8,633 nucleotides of DNA, from positions 1 through 8,633 of the forward strand of contig CAMOMM010000027.1 of NCBI GenBank assembly GCA_946619805.1, read 5' to 3'. Source of the DNA: an uncultured Bacillota bacterium (GTDB lineage Bacteria; Bacillota_I; Bacilli_A; Erysipelotrichales; Erysipelotrichaceae). A program made the position numbers and the translations under genes. Shown one piece after another: positions 1-5,843 of the stretch (its first letter is position 1; each line of letters starts with the position of its first letter). The notes under the pieces are model-generated. The model did no database searches. It had not been told where the DNA came from and saw only the letters and a program-made list of their open reading frames with translations.

Positions 1-126
1 AAGGGAGTGTGGTTCTCCTTCCTGCTGACCAACATATTAATGCTGTTTTTCTCCCTGGGCGCGGTTTATCTTAACCGTGATAACTACGGGTATGGGAAAT
101 CCGGTGAAGCACTGTTGATACAGTAA
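1..126 (+). CDS. C-terminal fragment of a membrane transporter, probably MATE family (5' end outside window)
   Basis: An open frame enters from the left edge in frame 1 and stops at TAA (124-126), giving 41 residues. It begins with a hydrophobic segment (GVWFSFLLTN, then LMLFFSLGAVYL) and ends in a short polar tail (NRDNYGYGKSGEALLIQ). A Gly-Val-Trp-x-Ser-Phe start to a last transmembrane helix, followed by a short basic or polar tail, is typical of the C-terminus of MATE-family multidrug/cation antiporters. The neighbouring convergent gene is also a MATE protein, but adjacency alone proves nothing. What is directly seen is only a last membrane helix and a tail; the family is inferred from a short stretch, and another polytopic transporter is possible. 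The upstream part would settle it. Confidence 0.55.
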   Translation, partial: KGVWFSFLLTNILMLFFSLGAVYLNRDNYGYGKSGEALLIQ

Positions 127-153
127 GGATAAATAATTAAATAATAAAATAAA

Positions 154-185
154 AAAAGGATATGATCATTGAATCGTATCCTTTT
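154..185. terminator. Bidirectional intrinsic terminator between convergent genes
   Basis: A 13-bp stem (AAAAGGATATGAT paired with ATCGTATCCTTTT, one G-U wobble) with a 6-base loop lies between the two convergent stop codons (126 and 188). Read leftward it is followed by a run of seven T (complement of 151-157) and a T-rich stretch, so it is a good terminator for the MATE gene at 188-1540. Read rightward it has only four T, so it is a weaker terminator for the truncated gene. Confidence 0.75.
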
Positions 186-187
186 GC

Positions 188-1540
188 TTATGCGGATCTG
201 CAGACTTTCCTGTAGGCAATTACCCATAAGACGATCTCTATTACCATGGTAATGGCCCAGCTGACCGGGAAGCACATGTAGATGGACTGCAGGGTCCCCA
301 GTTTCGGGAAGACGGTGTATAGCCAGGCAATTCTGACTCCGCAGATGCCGATGACCATCAGGATGGTCGGCAGTGATGAGTAACCCATGCCTCTTAACGA
401 AGCGACAAAGGTATCCAGCAGGGCATTCAGTATCAGCCATCTGGCTACTATTCCGGTTCTGATCATGCCGACATCAATGACTGACTGCTTGTCAGTATAC
501 AGAGAAAGCAGTGAAGGTCCCGCAAAGTAAACGGCATTTGACATGATGACGGCTGCCCGGGCTACCAGCAGGAAGGTCTTGACGAATACTTCCTTGATGC
601 GGTCGGTTCTTCCGGCTCCCAGACAGTGGCTGGTAAAGGTCAGGGTAGCCTGATTAAAGGCTGTATAACCGATATAGACAAAGTTTTCAATATTGGCTCC
701 GGCTGAGTTACCGGAAACTATGTCAGTGGAGTCAAAGGAATTGATGCTGGATTGAACAACGACATTTGAAAGAGCGAATACGGCACCTGACAGCCCGGCC
801 GGAACTCCGATTTTCATTATTTCCAGAATGGCTGATTTTTCAGCATACATGTGTCGGACATCCAGTCTGGTGGAGTCAGTTTCATTAACGAGAACATACA
901 GAACCAGAAAGGCGGATACTGCCTGGGAAATAACGGTTGATATTGCTACCCCGGCTACGGACCATTTGAGTATTATGACTGTAAAAAGATTCAGCAGGAT
1001 GTTTACGATGCCGGCAACGATCATGAAATACATCGGCCTTTTTGTATCGCCTTTGGAGCGTAAAACCGCACTGCCGAAGTTGAAAGTCAGTAAGAAGATC
1101 ACACCTCCGAAATAGATGCGCATGTACAGAGCGCTTAAATCGATGATCTCTTCCGGTGTTCCCATCATTTCCAGCAGATTTCGGGCAAACATTACACCAA
1201 CCGCAGTCAGCAGGATCCCACCAACCCAGGCAATCAGGATGGAAGAGTGTACAGCGTCCTTTATCTTCTGCTGATTGTTATTGCCGATGCATCTGGCAAT
1301 CAGAACGTTGGCTCCGGTTGATAAGCCATAGAACAGGGAAGTCAGCAGAAAGACGATCGATCCGGTTGCTCCAACCGCAGCCAGGGCTTGGTTACCGCCG
1401 AATTTCCCGACGATGATGGTGTCGGCCGAATTAAAAAGGATCTGCATCATTTCCGATAACATCAGAGGAATGGCAAAGGTGAAGATATTCGGCATTAACG
1501 GCCCATGGGCGATATCCAGCGGTTTTCTTTCTCTTTTCAT
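188..1540 (-). CDS. MATE family efflux transporter
   Basis: Predicted inner-membrane antiporter of the MATE (multidrug and toxic compound extrusion) family, exporting drugs or cationic compounds in exchange for Na+ or H+; the substrate cannot be read from sequence. The 450 residues match the usual family length and show about twelve hydrophobic segments in two similar halves. Family-typical stretches are the N-terminal FAIPLMLSEMMQILFNSADT (residues 22-41), the end of the first half (GSAVLRSKGDTKRP, 156-169), and in the second half FNQATLTFTSHCLGAGR (295-311) and LRGMGYSSLPTI (382-393). I chose the ATG at 1540 because the protein then starts MKRERKPLDIAHGP, a normal short MATE N-terminus. The longest frame starts at 1606 and would translate through the terminator hairpin at 1560-1588. 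No convincing Shine-Dalgarno precedes the ATG at 1540; a weak GAAAG lies 6 bases before the 1606 start, so that start cannot be excluded. Confidence 0.93.
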   Translation of the reverse strand: MKRERKPLDIAHGPLMPNIFTFAIPLMLSEMMQILFNSADTIIVGKFGGNQALAAVGATGSIVFLLTSLFYGLSTGANVLIARCIGNNNQQKIKDAVHSSILIAWVGGILLTAVGVMFARNLLEMMGTPEEIIDLSALYMRIYFGGVIFLLTFNFGSAVLRSKGDTKRPMYFMIVAGIVNILLNLFTVIILKWSVAGVAISTVISQAVSAFLVLYVLVNETDSTRLDVRHMYAEKSAILEIMKIGVPAGLSGAVFALSNVVVQSSINSFDSTDIVSGNSAGANIENFVYIGYTAFNQATLTFTSHCLGAGRTDRIKEVFVKTFLLVARAAVIMSNAVYFAGPSLLSLYTDKQSVIDVGMIRTGIVARWLILNALLDTFVASLRGMGYSSLPTILMVIGICGVRIAWLYTVFPKLGTLQSIYMCFPVSWAITMVIEIVLWVIAYRKVCRSA

Positions 1541-1549
1541 ATGTGACTT

Positions 1550-1555
1550 ATTATA
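1550..1555 (-). promoter_or_regulatory. Possible -10 element for the MATE gene
   Basis: On the minus strand a perfect TATAAT lies 9 bases before the chosen ATG (1540), just downstream of the preceding operon's terminator. The matching -35 position (1573-1578, TTTCAT) is poor. If real, transcription would start only a few bases before the ATG, giving a nearly leaderless mRNA, which would fit the lack of a Shine-Dalgarno. It could equally be chance in an AT-rich gap. Confidence 0.3.
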
Positions 1556-1559
1556 GAAC

Positions 1560-1588
1560 AAAAAAGACATTAATGAAACATTAATGCC
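1560..1588 (-). terminator. Intrinsic terminator ending the ABC-F/LytTR operon
   Basis: On the minus strand a 10-bp stem (GGCATTAATG with CATTAATGTC, one G-U wobble that works only in the leftward RNA) has a 3-base loop and is followed directly by six T. It sits 31 bases after the stop codon of the small unknown gene (1620-2051), so it probably ends that operon and separates it from the MATE gene. Confidence 0.75.
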
Positions 1589-1619
1589 TTGTTTTCTGAA
1601 AAACATTTGTGCTTTCAGA

Positions 1620-2051
1620 TTATTCTTTTTCGCTGTTCTTTTTCAGCAGTCTTTCTATGCCTTCATCACTGTAGGAAAGCAGGCGGCCATAGGCTCTGGC
1701 CAGGTTTGTTCTGTCCTCGCCGCTGTAGTTGCCGTTTGCCAGCAAGACCCGCTTGTCCATCTTTAACCGCAGATACTGCCGCAGATATTTCTCTTCAACA
1801 TAGAAGATGACATTGTATTTCCCCTTGTTCATGGAAACGGGGAACAGATCAGTCAGCAGCGGCTGATCTTCCTTATAGTACTTTACCCCATACTTTTCAC
1901 ACAGACGGTCAAAGTCTGCCAGAAAGCTGTCTCTTTCTTCCTTTGAACTGCAGGGATGGGAAAGGGCTATTTTCTTTACCCCGGCAGCTGTCATTTCACA
2001 GAAACAGTCAGCGGCGCCGAGATGATATGAATAGGAATCGATTTCTTTCAT
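1620..2051 (-). CDS. Small soluble protein of unknown function (conserved-looking)
   Basis: I do not recognise a characterised family. The 143-residue product has no signal peptide or membrane helix and alternates predicted helices and strands. Stretches that look constrained are IDSYSYHLGAADCFCEM (residues 4-20), AGVKKIALSHP (23-33), a central LLTDLFPVSMNKGKYNVIFY (65-84) and GEDRTNLARAYGRLLSYSDE (111-130). Cysteines are at 16, 18, 34 and 51, and histidines at 10 and 32; the HxGxxDCFCEM segment and SHP could form a metal or active site, but this is only inference. The start is the ATG at 2051, preceded by GAAGGT about 9 bases upstream; the frame extends to a GTG at 2084 with no better site. 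It follows the membrane-protein gene after 35 bp and precedes the operon terminator, so it is probably the last gene of that transcript. Confidence 0.8.
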   Translation of the reverse strand: MKEIDSYSYHLGAADCFCEMTAAGVKKIALSHPCSSKEERDSFLADFDRLCEKYGVKYYKEDQPLLTDLFPVSMNKGKYNVIFYVEEKYLRQYLRLKMDKRVLLANGNYSGEDRTNLARAYGRLLSYSDEGIERLLKKNSEKE

Positions 2052-2086
2052 TTTGTGTTTACCTTCTTTAGATAATGATACCACAT

Positions 2087-3019
2087 TTAGGATGCCATTA
2101 CCGTAATTCCCTCACTGTCCGTGATTTCCAGATGTAAAGGAACGGTTGGAGAGTAGACGGTTTCGGTATAGGTAAAGCCCTTGTCATCGTGATACCGGAT
2201 ACTGGCAGTGAAGTTGTTTTCCGAAGAGATCTTCTCCTTGATGGATAATTCCATCTGCCCTTTATCCAGGGCTTCTTTCAGATCATATTCCTTATGGATC
2301 TTTCCGTCATCGATGATCAGAATGGCATTAATGATCCTTCTGGTTTCACTGTTATTGGCGAAGATGGTCCAGTTTGTCTGGAAAACGTTGTTTCTGATCT
2401 CACTGGAACCGGTAAGATACATTCCCGGCAGCAGGGATCCTAAGATCCTTTCTCCTTCCAGATAGATCTCGTCATTCTGGATTATGCCATCATGCTCAAT
2501 GGAAAGGACAGCACTGTCACCGCCCTGGGCGCTTGGGAAGCTGATGTCAGCATGATAGACGCCGTTTTCTTCCACCATGACCTGACTTTCACTGCCATGT
2601 CTTAAGGTAAAGGTGGTTTCACCCTGTAATCTCTGCGGATAGACATTTACTCTGACAGTTGCGACATACTGCCCGTTCTGTTTTTCCAGAGATATCAGGT
2701 CCAGACCGTAACTGTATAAGGTGTCGTCCTTCTGCCCAATTTCATCGATCTTCTGATTAAGCTGAGTGATCTGGTAAGACAGTTGGCTGATGTTATTCTG
2801 CAGGTTATTTATTGCCACCTGGTTATGGCTGTTACTTAACAGCAGTGAAATGATGGCGATACCTAAGGCAATGTAAACAGGAGCCGGGTTATGGGTATTT
2901 TCATGGTAGTTATCATCGTTAATGTGTCTGTTAATGGCTGATTTGTAATACCGGAAATAACCCAGGGAACCCAGAATTATGACTGCCGGTATGATTATTA
3001 CTGATAAGACTCTGCTCAT
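2087..3019 (-). CDS. Membrane-anchored protein with coiled coil and large outer domain, partner of the LytTR regulator
   Basis: No family recognised. The 310-residue product has a hydrophobic helix at residues 5-23, a basic linker (FRYYKSAINRH, 22-32), a second helix at 47-62, and a Gln/Asn-rich segment at 66-95 with coiled-coil-like spacing (NNLQNNISQLSYQITQLNQK). After that comes about 210 residues of strand-rich, soluble sequence with Ser/Thr-rich turns. By the positive-inside rule the linker is cytoplasmic, so the C-terminal domain should face outward. AGGAGG (3025-3030) sits 5 bases before the ATG and overlaps the stop codon of the LytTR gene, so the two are almost certainly co-translated. 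The arrangement recalls LytTR regulatory systems such as HdrRM and BrsRM, where a membrane protein restrains the regulator. A sensing or inhibiting role is therefore inferred; no similarity to HdrM or BrsM is claimed. Confidence 0.88.
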   Translation of the reverse strand: MSRVLSVIIIPAVIILGSLGYFRYYKSAINRHINDDNYHENTHNPAPVYIALGIAIISLLLSNSHNQVAINNLQNNISQLSYQITQLNQKIDEIGQKDDTLYSYGLDLISLEKQNGQYVATVRVNVYPQRLQGETTFTLRHGSESQVMVEENGVYHADISFPSAQGGDSAVLSIEHDGIIQNDEIYLEGERILGSLLPGMYLTGSSEIRNNVFQTNWTIFANNSETRRIINAILIIDDGKIHKEYDLKEALDKGQMELSIKEKISSENNFTASIRYHDDKGFTYTETVYSPTVPLHLEITDSEGITVMAS

Positions 3020-3028
3020 ATTAACCTC

Positions 3029-3487
3029 CTAGATTCTGAATGCCTCTTTGAAGCTGCTGTAATAGCTGCGGGTTACTTCAACAATGCTGCCGTCTGACAT
3101 TCTTAATCTGAACTTCATGGAGAAGCTCGGAATGATCTCCTTAAGATGACGGCGGTTGATGATCACGGAATTGCTGATACGGATGAATATGGCCGGATCA
3201 AGTGATTCCAGCAGCTGTTTGAGAGGCTGAGATGACTGATAACGTCCGTTGGTACAGAAAACGTCAATACTGTGACCGTAGGATTCCATGAATATGATAT
3301 CTTCAACCGGTACGTGGATCCTGTCACCGTCATAGTTTCTTACTGAAAGGTGGGAAACATGCAGATCCTTCTGCAGCAGGATGAAATCCTCATCATCTTC
3401 ATCAGTTACTCTGAAGCCTGATTTTTCCAGCATTTCCCTGATCTCTTCAAAACTTTCCTCATTTATTTCGAGTCTGACTTTCTTCAC
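3029..3487 (-). CDS. Stand-alone LytTR-domain transcriptional regulator
   Basis: A cytoplasmic DNA-binding protein of 152 residues. Residues about 57-150 match the LytTR domain (the AgrA/LytR-type beta-fold that reads direct repeats): VPVEDIIFMESYGHSIDV (59-76), LKQLLESLDPAIFIRISNSVIIN (starting at 89; FxRISxSxIIN is the family hallmark), and the closing SDGSIVEVTRSYYSSFKEAF (131-150). The first 50 residues are a short acidic helix-containing region, too small for a receiver domain and without a phospho-acceptor site, so it is not a classical response regulator. The start is GTG at 3487, behind a perfect AAAGGAGGTGAT (3494-3505) with GGAGG 10 bases away; no in-frame ATG competes. It lies 98 bp after the ABC-F gene and 9 bp before the membrane-protein gene. 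Likely targets are its own operon, including the ABC-F gene, but I found no convincing LytTR boxes. Confidence 0.92.
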   Translation of the reverse strand: MKKVRLEINEESFEEIREMLEKSGFRVTDEDDEDFILLQKDLHVSHLSVRNYDGDRIHVPVEDIIFMESYGHSIDVFCTNGRYQSSQPLKQLLESLDPAIFIRISNSVIINRRHLKEIIPSFSMKFRLRMSDGSIVEVTRSYYSSFKEAFRI

Positions 3488-3559
3488 GTTATCATCACCT
3501 CCTTTGCTGATTCCATCTTACATTTATTCGGAAATCAATTCCATCAATCCTTCACGTTC

Positions 3560-3584
3560 TGCAGTTGTGTCAGCCTGAACTGCA
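3560..3584. repeat. 7-bp inverted repeat between the ABC-F and LytTR genes
   Basis: TGCAGTT (3560-3566) and AACTGCA (3578-3584) are perfect inverted arms around an 11-base spacer. They begin one base after the ABC-F stop codon (3586-3588). No T-run follows in either direction, so it is not a standard intrinsic terminator. It may be an RNA hairpin protecting or processing the mRNA, or a protein-binding site, or chance. Confidence 0.4.
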
Positions 3585-3585
3585 C

Positions 3586-5091
3586 TTAACCGTCAATCAG
3601 GGTCAGCCCGCTTATGTCAAGCTTATATACCTTGTCGCAGACCTCGTCTATGAACAGACGGTCATGGCTGATCGCAATGATGCAGCCGCCATAATCCACC
3701 AGCATTCTTCTTACTTCCGGGTTTGACAATGGGGAAAGATTACGGGTGGGTTCATCCAGCAACAGTACATTGCATTTGCGCAATATCAAACCGGCCAGAA
3801 TGATCTTGCACTTCTGACCTTCAGAGAGTTCGGATATGGCATGAGTCATTTCCTCAGAGGTAAACTTCAGGGAACCTAACATGCTCTGAGCTCTGCTGCG
3901 GTCTTCACAGATGTCGTAGAGATAACTTATCGGATTTATGCCATAGTCCATGATCTCATAATAGTTCTGAGACATGTAGCCTACTTTGATGTCGGTGCGT
4001 TCTGCAAGATTATCTCTTATCAGTTTCATCAAGGTCGTCTTGCCTGAACCGTTATCACCGATAATGCAGATCTTGTCATTCCCTCTGACATGCAGGTCAA
4101 TACCTTCAGCCAGTATCCTTGTTCCAATCTGCAGTTTATCAAGATGCAGATCCAGGATTATCTTGTCAGGATTCAGGGAAATGTCTTCAAAGAAGATATT
4201 TATGGCTTCTTCCGGTTCGTATTTCTGAGTCATGTTTTCCTGCTTTTCTTCCAGTTTACGGCCTAAAGCCTTGACAGCGTGCATCTTCTTTTTCAATAGA
4301 AAACCCCCATGAGGATCCCCACGGGATACAGTGGCCTGCCGGTGGTCTACCTTCTGATAGATCTGGCGGTACTTTTCCAGCTGTTTATGAAGCTGAGCTT
4401 TTTCCTTGCGGGCCAGCTGATTGGTTCTGTCGATGTTATGCCGTCTTCTCTTATGATAATCCCGGTATGACTCGCTGCTGCAGGTTATAACCGGTTCCTG
4501 TTTTCTTTTCAGCTGTTCCAGATGCAGTATCCCGGTGGCACAGTTGGAAAGCAGGGTTTCATCATGGGAGATGAACATTACGGTTTTATCGGTATTGTTG
4601 ATGAATGATTCCAGCCAGATCAGAGTCTTAAGGTCAAGATCATTGGTTGGCTCATCCAGCAACATGATGTCGGGATCATCATACAGTAGCCTCATGATGC
4701 TCACCTTGACCTTTTCCCCGCCGCTCAATGAGGAAACGGTTCTGTCATGAAGCAGGTCAGAGGAAAGGGAGGTAAGCTTTACCAGTTCCCAGATGCGCTG
4801 ATAATCAGGATCTTCACCTTTGGTAATAAAGGAAATGACATCCCGATCCAGATATTCGTCATCGATTTTCTGAGGCAGGTAAGCAACCGTGTCAGAAGAA
4901 ATAATGTCACCGCTGTAGCTGACATATTCGCTGACATCAATACCGGCCATGATCTTGAGAAGAGTGCTTTTACCGTTGCCTTCTTCACCGATCACGGCGA
5001 GTTTGTCCCCGTCATTGAGAACAAACGAAAAATTATTTATTATGATTCGCCCCTTAAGGGTTGTTACCGTCAGATTATTTATTTTAAGCAT
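3586..5091 (-). CDS. ABC-F family ATPase, candidate ribosome-protection (antibiotic resistance) factor
   Basis: A cytoplasmic tandem-ATPase protein without membrane domain, 501 residues from the ATG at 5091. Numbering from the alternative TTG start at 5097 (503 residues): ATPase 1 has Walker A GEEGNGKST (37-45), signature LSGGE (124-128), Walker B IMLLDEP with catalytic Glu149 and switch His178. A charged helical linker (about 205-300) is followed by ATPase 2 with Walker A GDNGSGKTT (347-355), signature LSEGQ (424-428), Walker B VLLLDEP with Glu449 and His478. ABC-F proteins bind the ribosomal E site, and some dislodge antibiotics from the 50S subunit. The second D-loop reads TRNLSPLSNP instead of the usual TNHLD. 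The linker contains DPHGGFLLKKKMHAVK, a motif I associate with clostridial ABC-F proteins. AAGGAG (5103-5108) lies 5 bases before the TTG and 11 before the ATG, so either start is possible. Resistance is inferred, not shown. Confidence 0.93.
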   Translation of the reverse strand: MLKINNLTVTTLKGRIIINNFSFVLNDGDKLAVIGEEGNGKSTLLKIMAGIDVSEYVSYSGDIISSDTVAYLPQKIDDEYLDRDVISFITKGEDPDYQRIWELVKLTSLSSDLLHDRTVSSLSGGEKVKVSIMRLLYDDPDIMLLDEPTNDLDLKTLIWLESFINNTDKTVMFISHDETLLSNCATGILHLEQLKRKQEPVITCSSESYRDYHKRRRHNIDRTNQLARKEKAQLHKQLEKYRQIYQKVDHRQATVSRGDPHGGFLLKKKMHAVKALGRKLEEKQENMTQKYEPEEAINIFFEDISLNPDKIILDLHLDKLQIGTRILAEGIDLHVRGNDKICIIGDNGSGKTTLMKLIRDNLAERTDIKVGYMSQNYYEIMDYGINPISYLYDICEDRSRAQSMLGSLKFTSEEMTHAISELSEGQKCKIILAGLILRKCNVLLLDEPTRNLSPLSNPEVRRMLVDYGGCIIAISHDRLFIDEVCDKVYKLDISGLTLIDG

Positions 5092-5154
5092 GATCAATCA
5101 ATCTCCTTCCACACAAAAAAGAACGTGTCTGTTAAATGTTTCCAATAAGACTGA

Positions 5155-5177
5155 TTAATTCTTCATGCTCTCACCTC
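5155..5177 (-). promoter_or_regulatory. Three-codon upstream ORF with Shine-Dalgarno in the ABC-F leader
   Basis: On the minus strand GAGGTGA (5171-5177) is followed, after four bases, by ATG AAG AAT TAA (5155-5166), encoding Met-Lys-Asn. The ABC-F start lies about 64 bases downstream. A T6 tract (5115-5120) sits between, and the AAGAAT of the mini-ORF can pair with GTTCTT just before or within that tract. Very short upstream ORFs act as ribosome-stalling attenuators in front of several ABC-F resistance genes, so a regulatory role is plausible. I could not draw a strong GC-rich terminator stem, so the mechanism is open. Confidence 0.4.
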
Positions 5178-5183
5178 ATATTC

Positions 5184-5212
5184 AGTTTAGAGTATTTCTT
5201 TCCAAAAGTAAA
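5184..5212 (-). promoter_or_regulatory. Predicted sigma-A-type promoter for the ABC-F operon
   Basis: On the minus strand TTTACT (5207-5212, 4 of 6 to the -35 consensus) and TAAACT (5184-5189, 4 of 6 to the -10 consensus) are separated by exactly 17 bases. Transcription would start near 5177, giving a leader of about 85 bases that carries the mini-ORF and the ABC-F ribosome binding site. Confidence 0.5.
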
Positions 5213-5214
5213 CG
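5186..5214 (+). promoter_or_regulatory. Possible overlapping promoter for the six-helix membrane protein gene
   Basis: On the plus strand TTTAGA (5186-5191) and TAAACG (5209-5214) are 17 bases apart and would start transcription near 5221, about 14 bases before the ATG at 5235. It overlaps the opposite-strand promoter almost exactly. The matches are weak (4 of 6 and 3 of 6). Confidence 0.25.
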
Positions 5215-5234
5215 TGTGGCGGCAGGGGGATATA

Positions 5235-5843
5235 ATGGATTATAATATCAGTATGAAGAAGACAATACGCATCGCACTCAATGCCTTTATGGCAGTCATG
5301 GTCATTATTCAGTGGGTAATACTGGCCACCAGCATTCCTGACAACAGTTTCATGTCCGGTGGCTTAAGAACGCTGAGATATTTTACTGTTCTTTCCAACC
5401 TGCTGGAAGCAGCAGCCTGCATCATCTGGATAATCAGGGGAAATGAGAAAATCAAATATGTGGCAGCTGTATCTGTCGGGCTGACCTTTACCGTGGTCAT
5501 GTCTTATCTGGGGCCGCTGTTTGGCTATCCGATGATGTTTGTGGGACCAAGTCTGTGGATGCATGGCATTGTTCCGTTGGCTGCCATGGCTGAAACTGTC
5601 ATTTTCAACAGGGAAAAGATCACAGACAGGGATAATTTACGGGCAGTTTTTCCGATGTTGATATATGGAATTTTCTATTTAGGTAATATAATAATAAATG
5701 GAATACCGGGCAATGACTGGTATGGATTCATGTTGTGGGGTTATCCGGGCGGTGCAGCTGCATTAGTCATAATTGTGCTGGTAACCTATCGGATAGGCTT
5801 TGTATTAAGAAAACTGAATAAGAAGGTCGGTGTTGGAAAATGA
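5235..5843 (+). CDS. Six-helix integral membrane protein, resembling the Pr6Pr family
   Basis: A 202-residue very hydrophobic protein with six predicted membrane helices (about 12-31, 47-67, 74-92, 106-124, 138-154, 170-192) and a basic C-terminal tail (RKLNKKVGVGK). Marks that may be functional are LRYFTVLSNLL (47-57), W108-x-H110 with Pro114 in helix 4 (SLWMHGIVPL), and the FMLWGYPGG turn (165-173). The RYFTVLSNL pattern followed by a His and Pro in a later helix recalls the Pr6Pr-type membrane proteins, whose biochemical role I do not know; the assignment is tentative. The start is the ATG at 5235 with AGGGGGA (5224-5230) four bases upstream. Extending the frame back to 5136 would add 33 residues with no ribosome binding site and would cover the opposite promoter and leader. 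The stop overlaps the next start (ATGA), so it is coupled to the Nudix gene. Confidence 0.85.
   Translation: MDYNISMKKTIRIALNAFMAVMVIIQWVILATSIPDNSFMSGGLRTLRYFTVLSNLLEAAACIIWIIRGNEKIKYVAAVSVGLTFTVVMSYLGPLFGYPMMFVGPSLWMHGIVPLAAMAETVIFNREKITDRDNLRAVFPMLIYGIFYLGNIIINGIPGNDWYGFMLWGYPGGAAALVIIVLVTYRIGFVLRKLNKKVGVGK

Noticed and set aside
828..1416. Rightward open frames opposite the MATE gene
   Set aside because: Low-complexity, Ser/Arg/Gln-rich translations with no ribosome binding sites, lying fully antisense to a clear transporter gene.
3488..3585. LytTR-binding direct repeats upstream of the LytTR gene
   Set aside because: I searched by eye for paired ACxGTT-like repeats about one helical turn or two apart and found none convincing; only the 7-bp inverted repeat stands out.
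4747..5148. 133-codon rightward frame opposite the start of the ABC-F gene
   Set aside because: It is antisense to Walker A and other conserved ABC-F residues and has no recognisable domain.
5124..5217. Two copies of AACGTGT at about 5123 and 5211
   Set aside because: Seven bases, about 88 apart, with no shared flanks; likely chance.
5136..5234. N-terminal extension of the six-helix membrane protein
   Set aside because: No ribosome binding site, and it would run through the opposite leader and promoter; the ATG at 5235 has AGGGGGA in place.
5231..5248. Two TATAAT-like motifs around 5231-5246
   Set aside because: They overlap the start of the membrane-protein gene, between its Shine-Dalgarno and first codons; a promoter here would start inside the gene.
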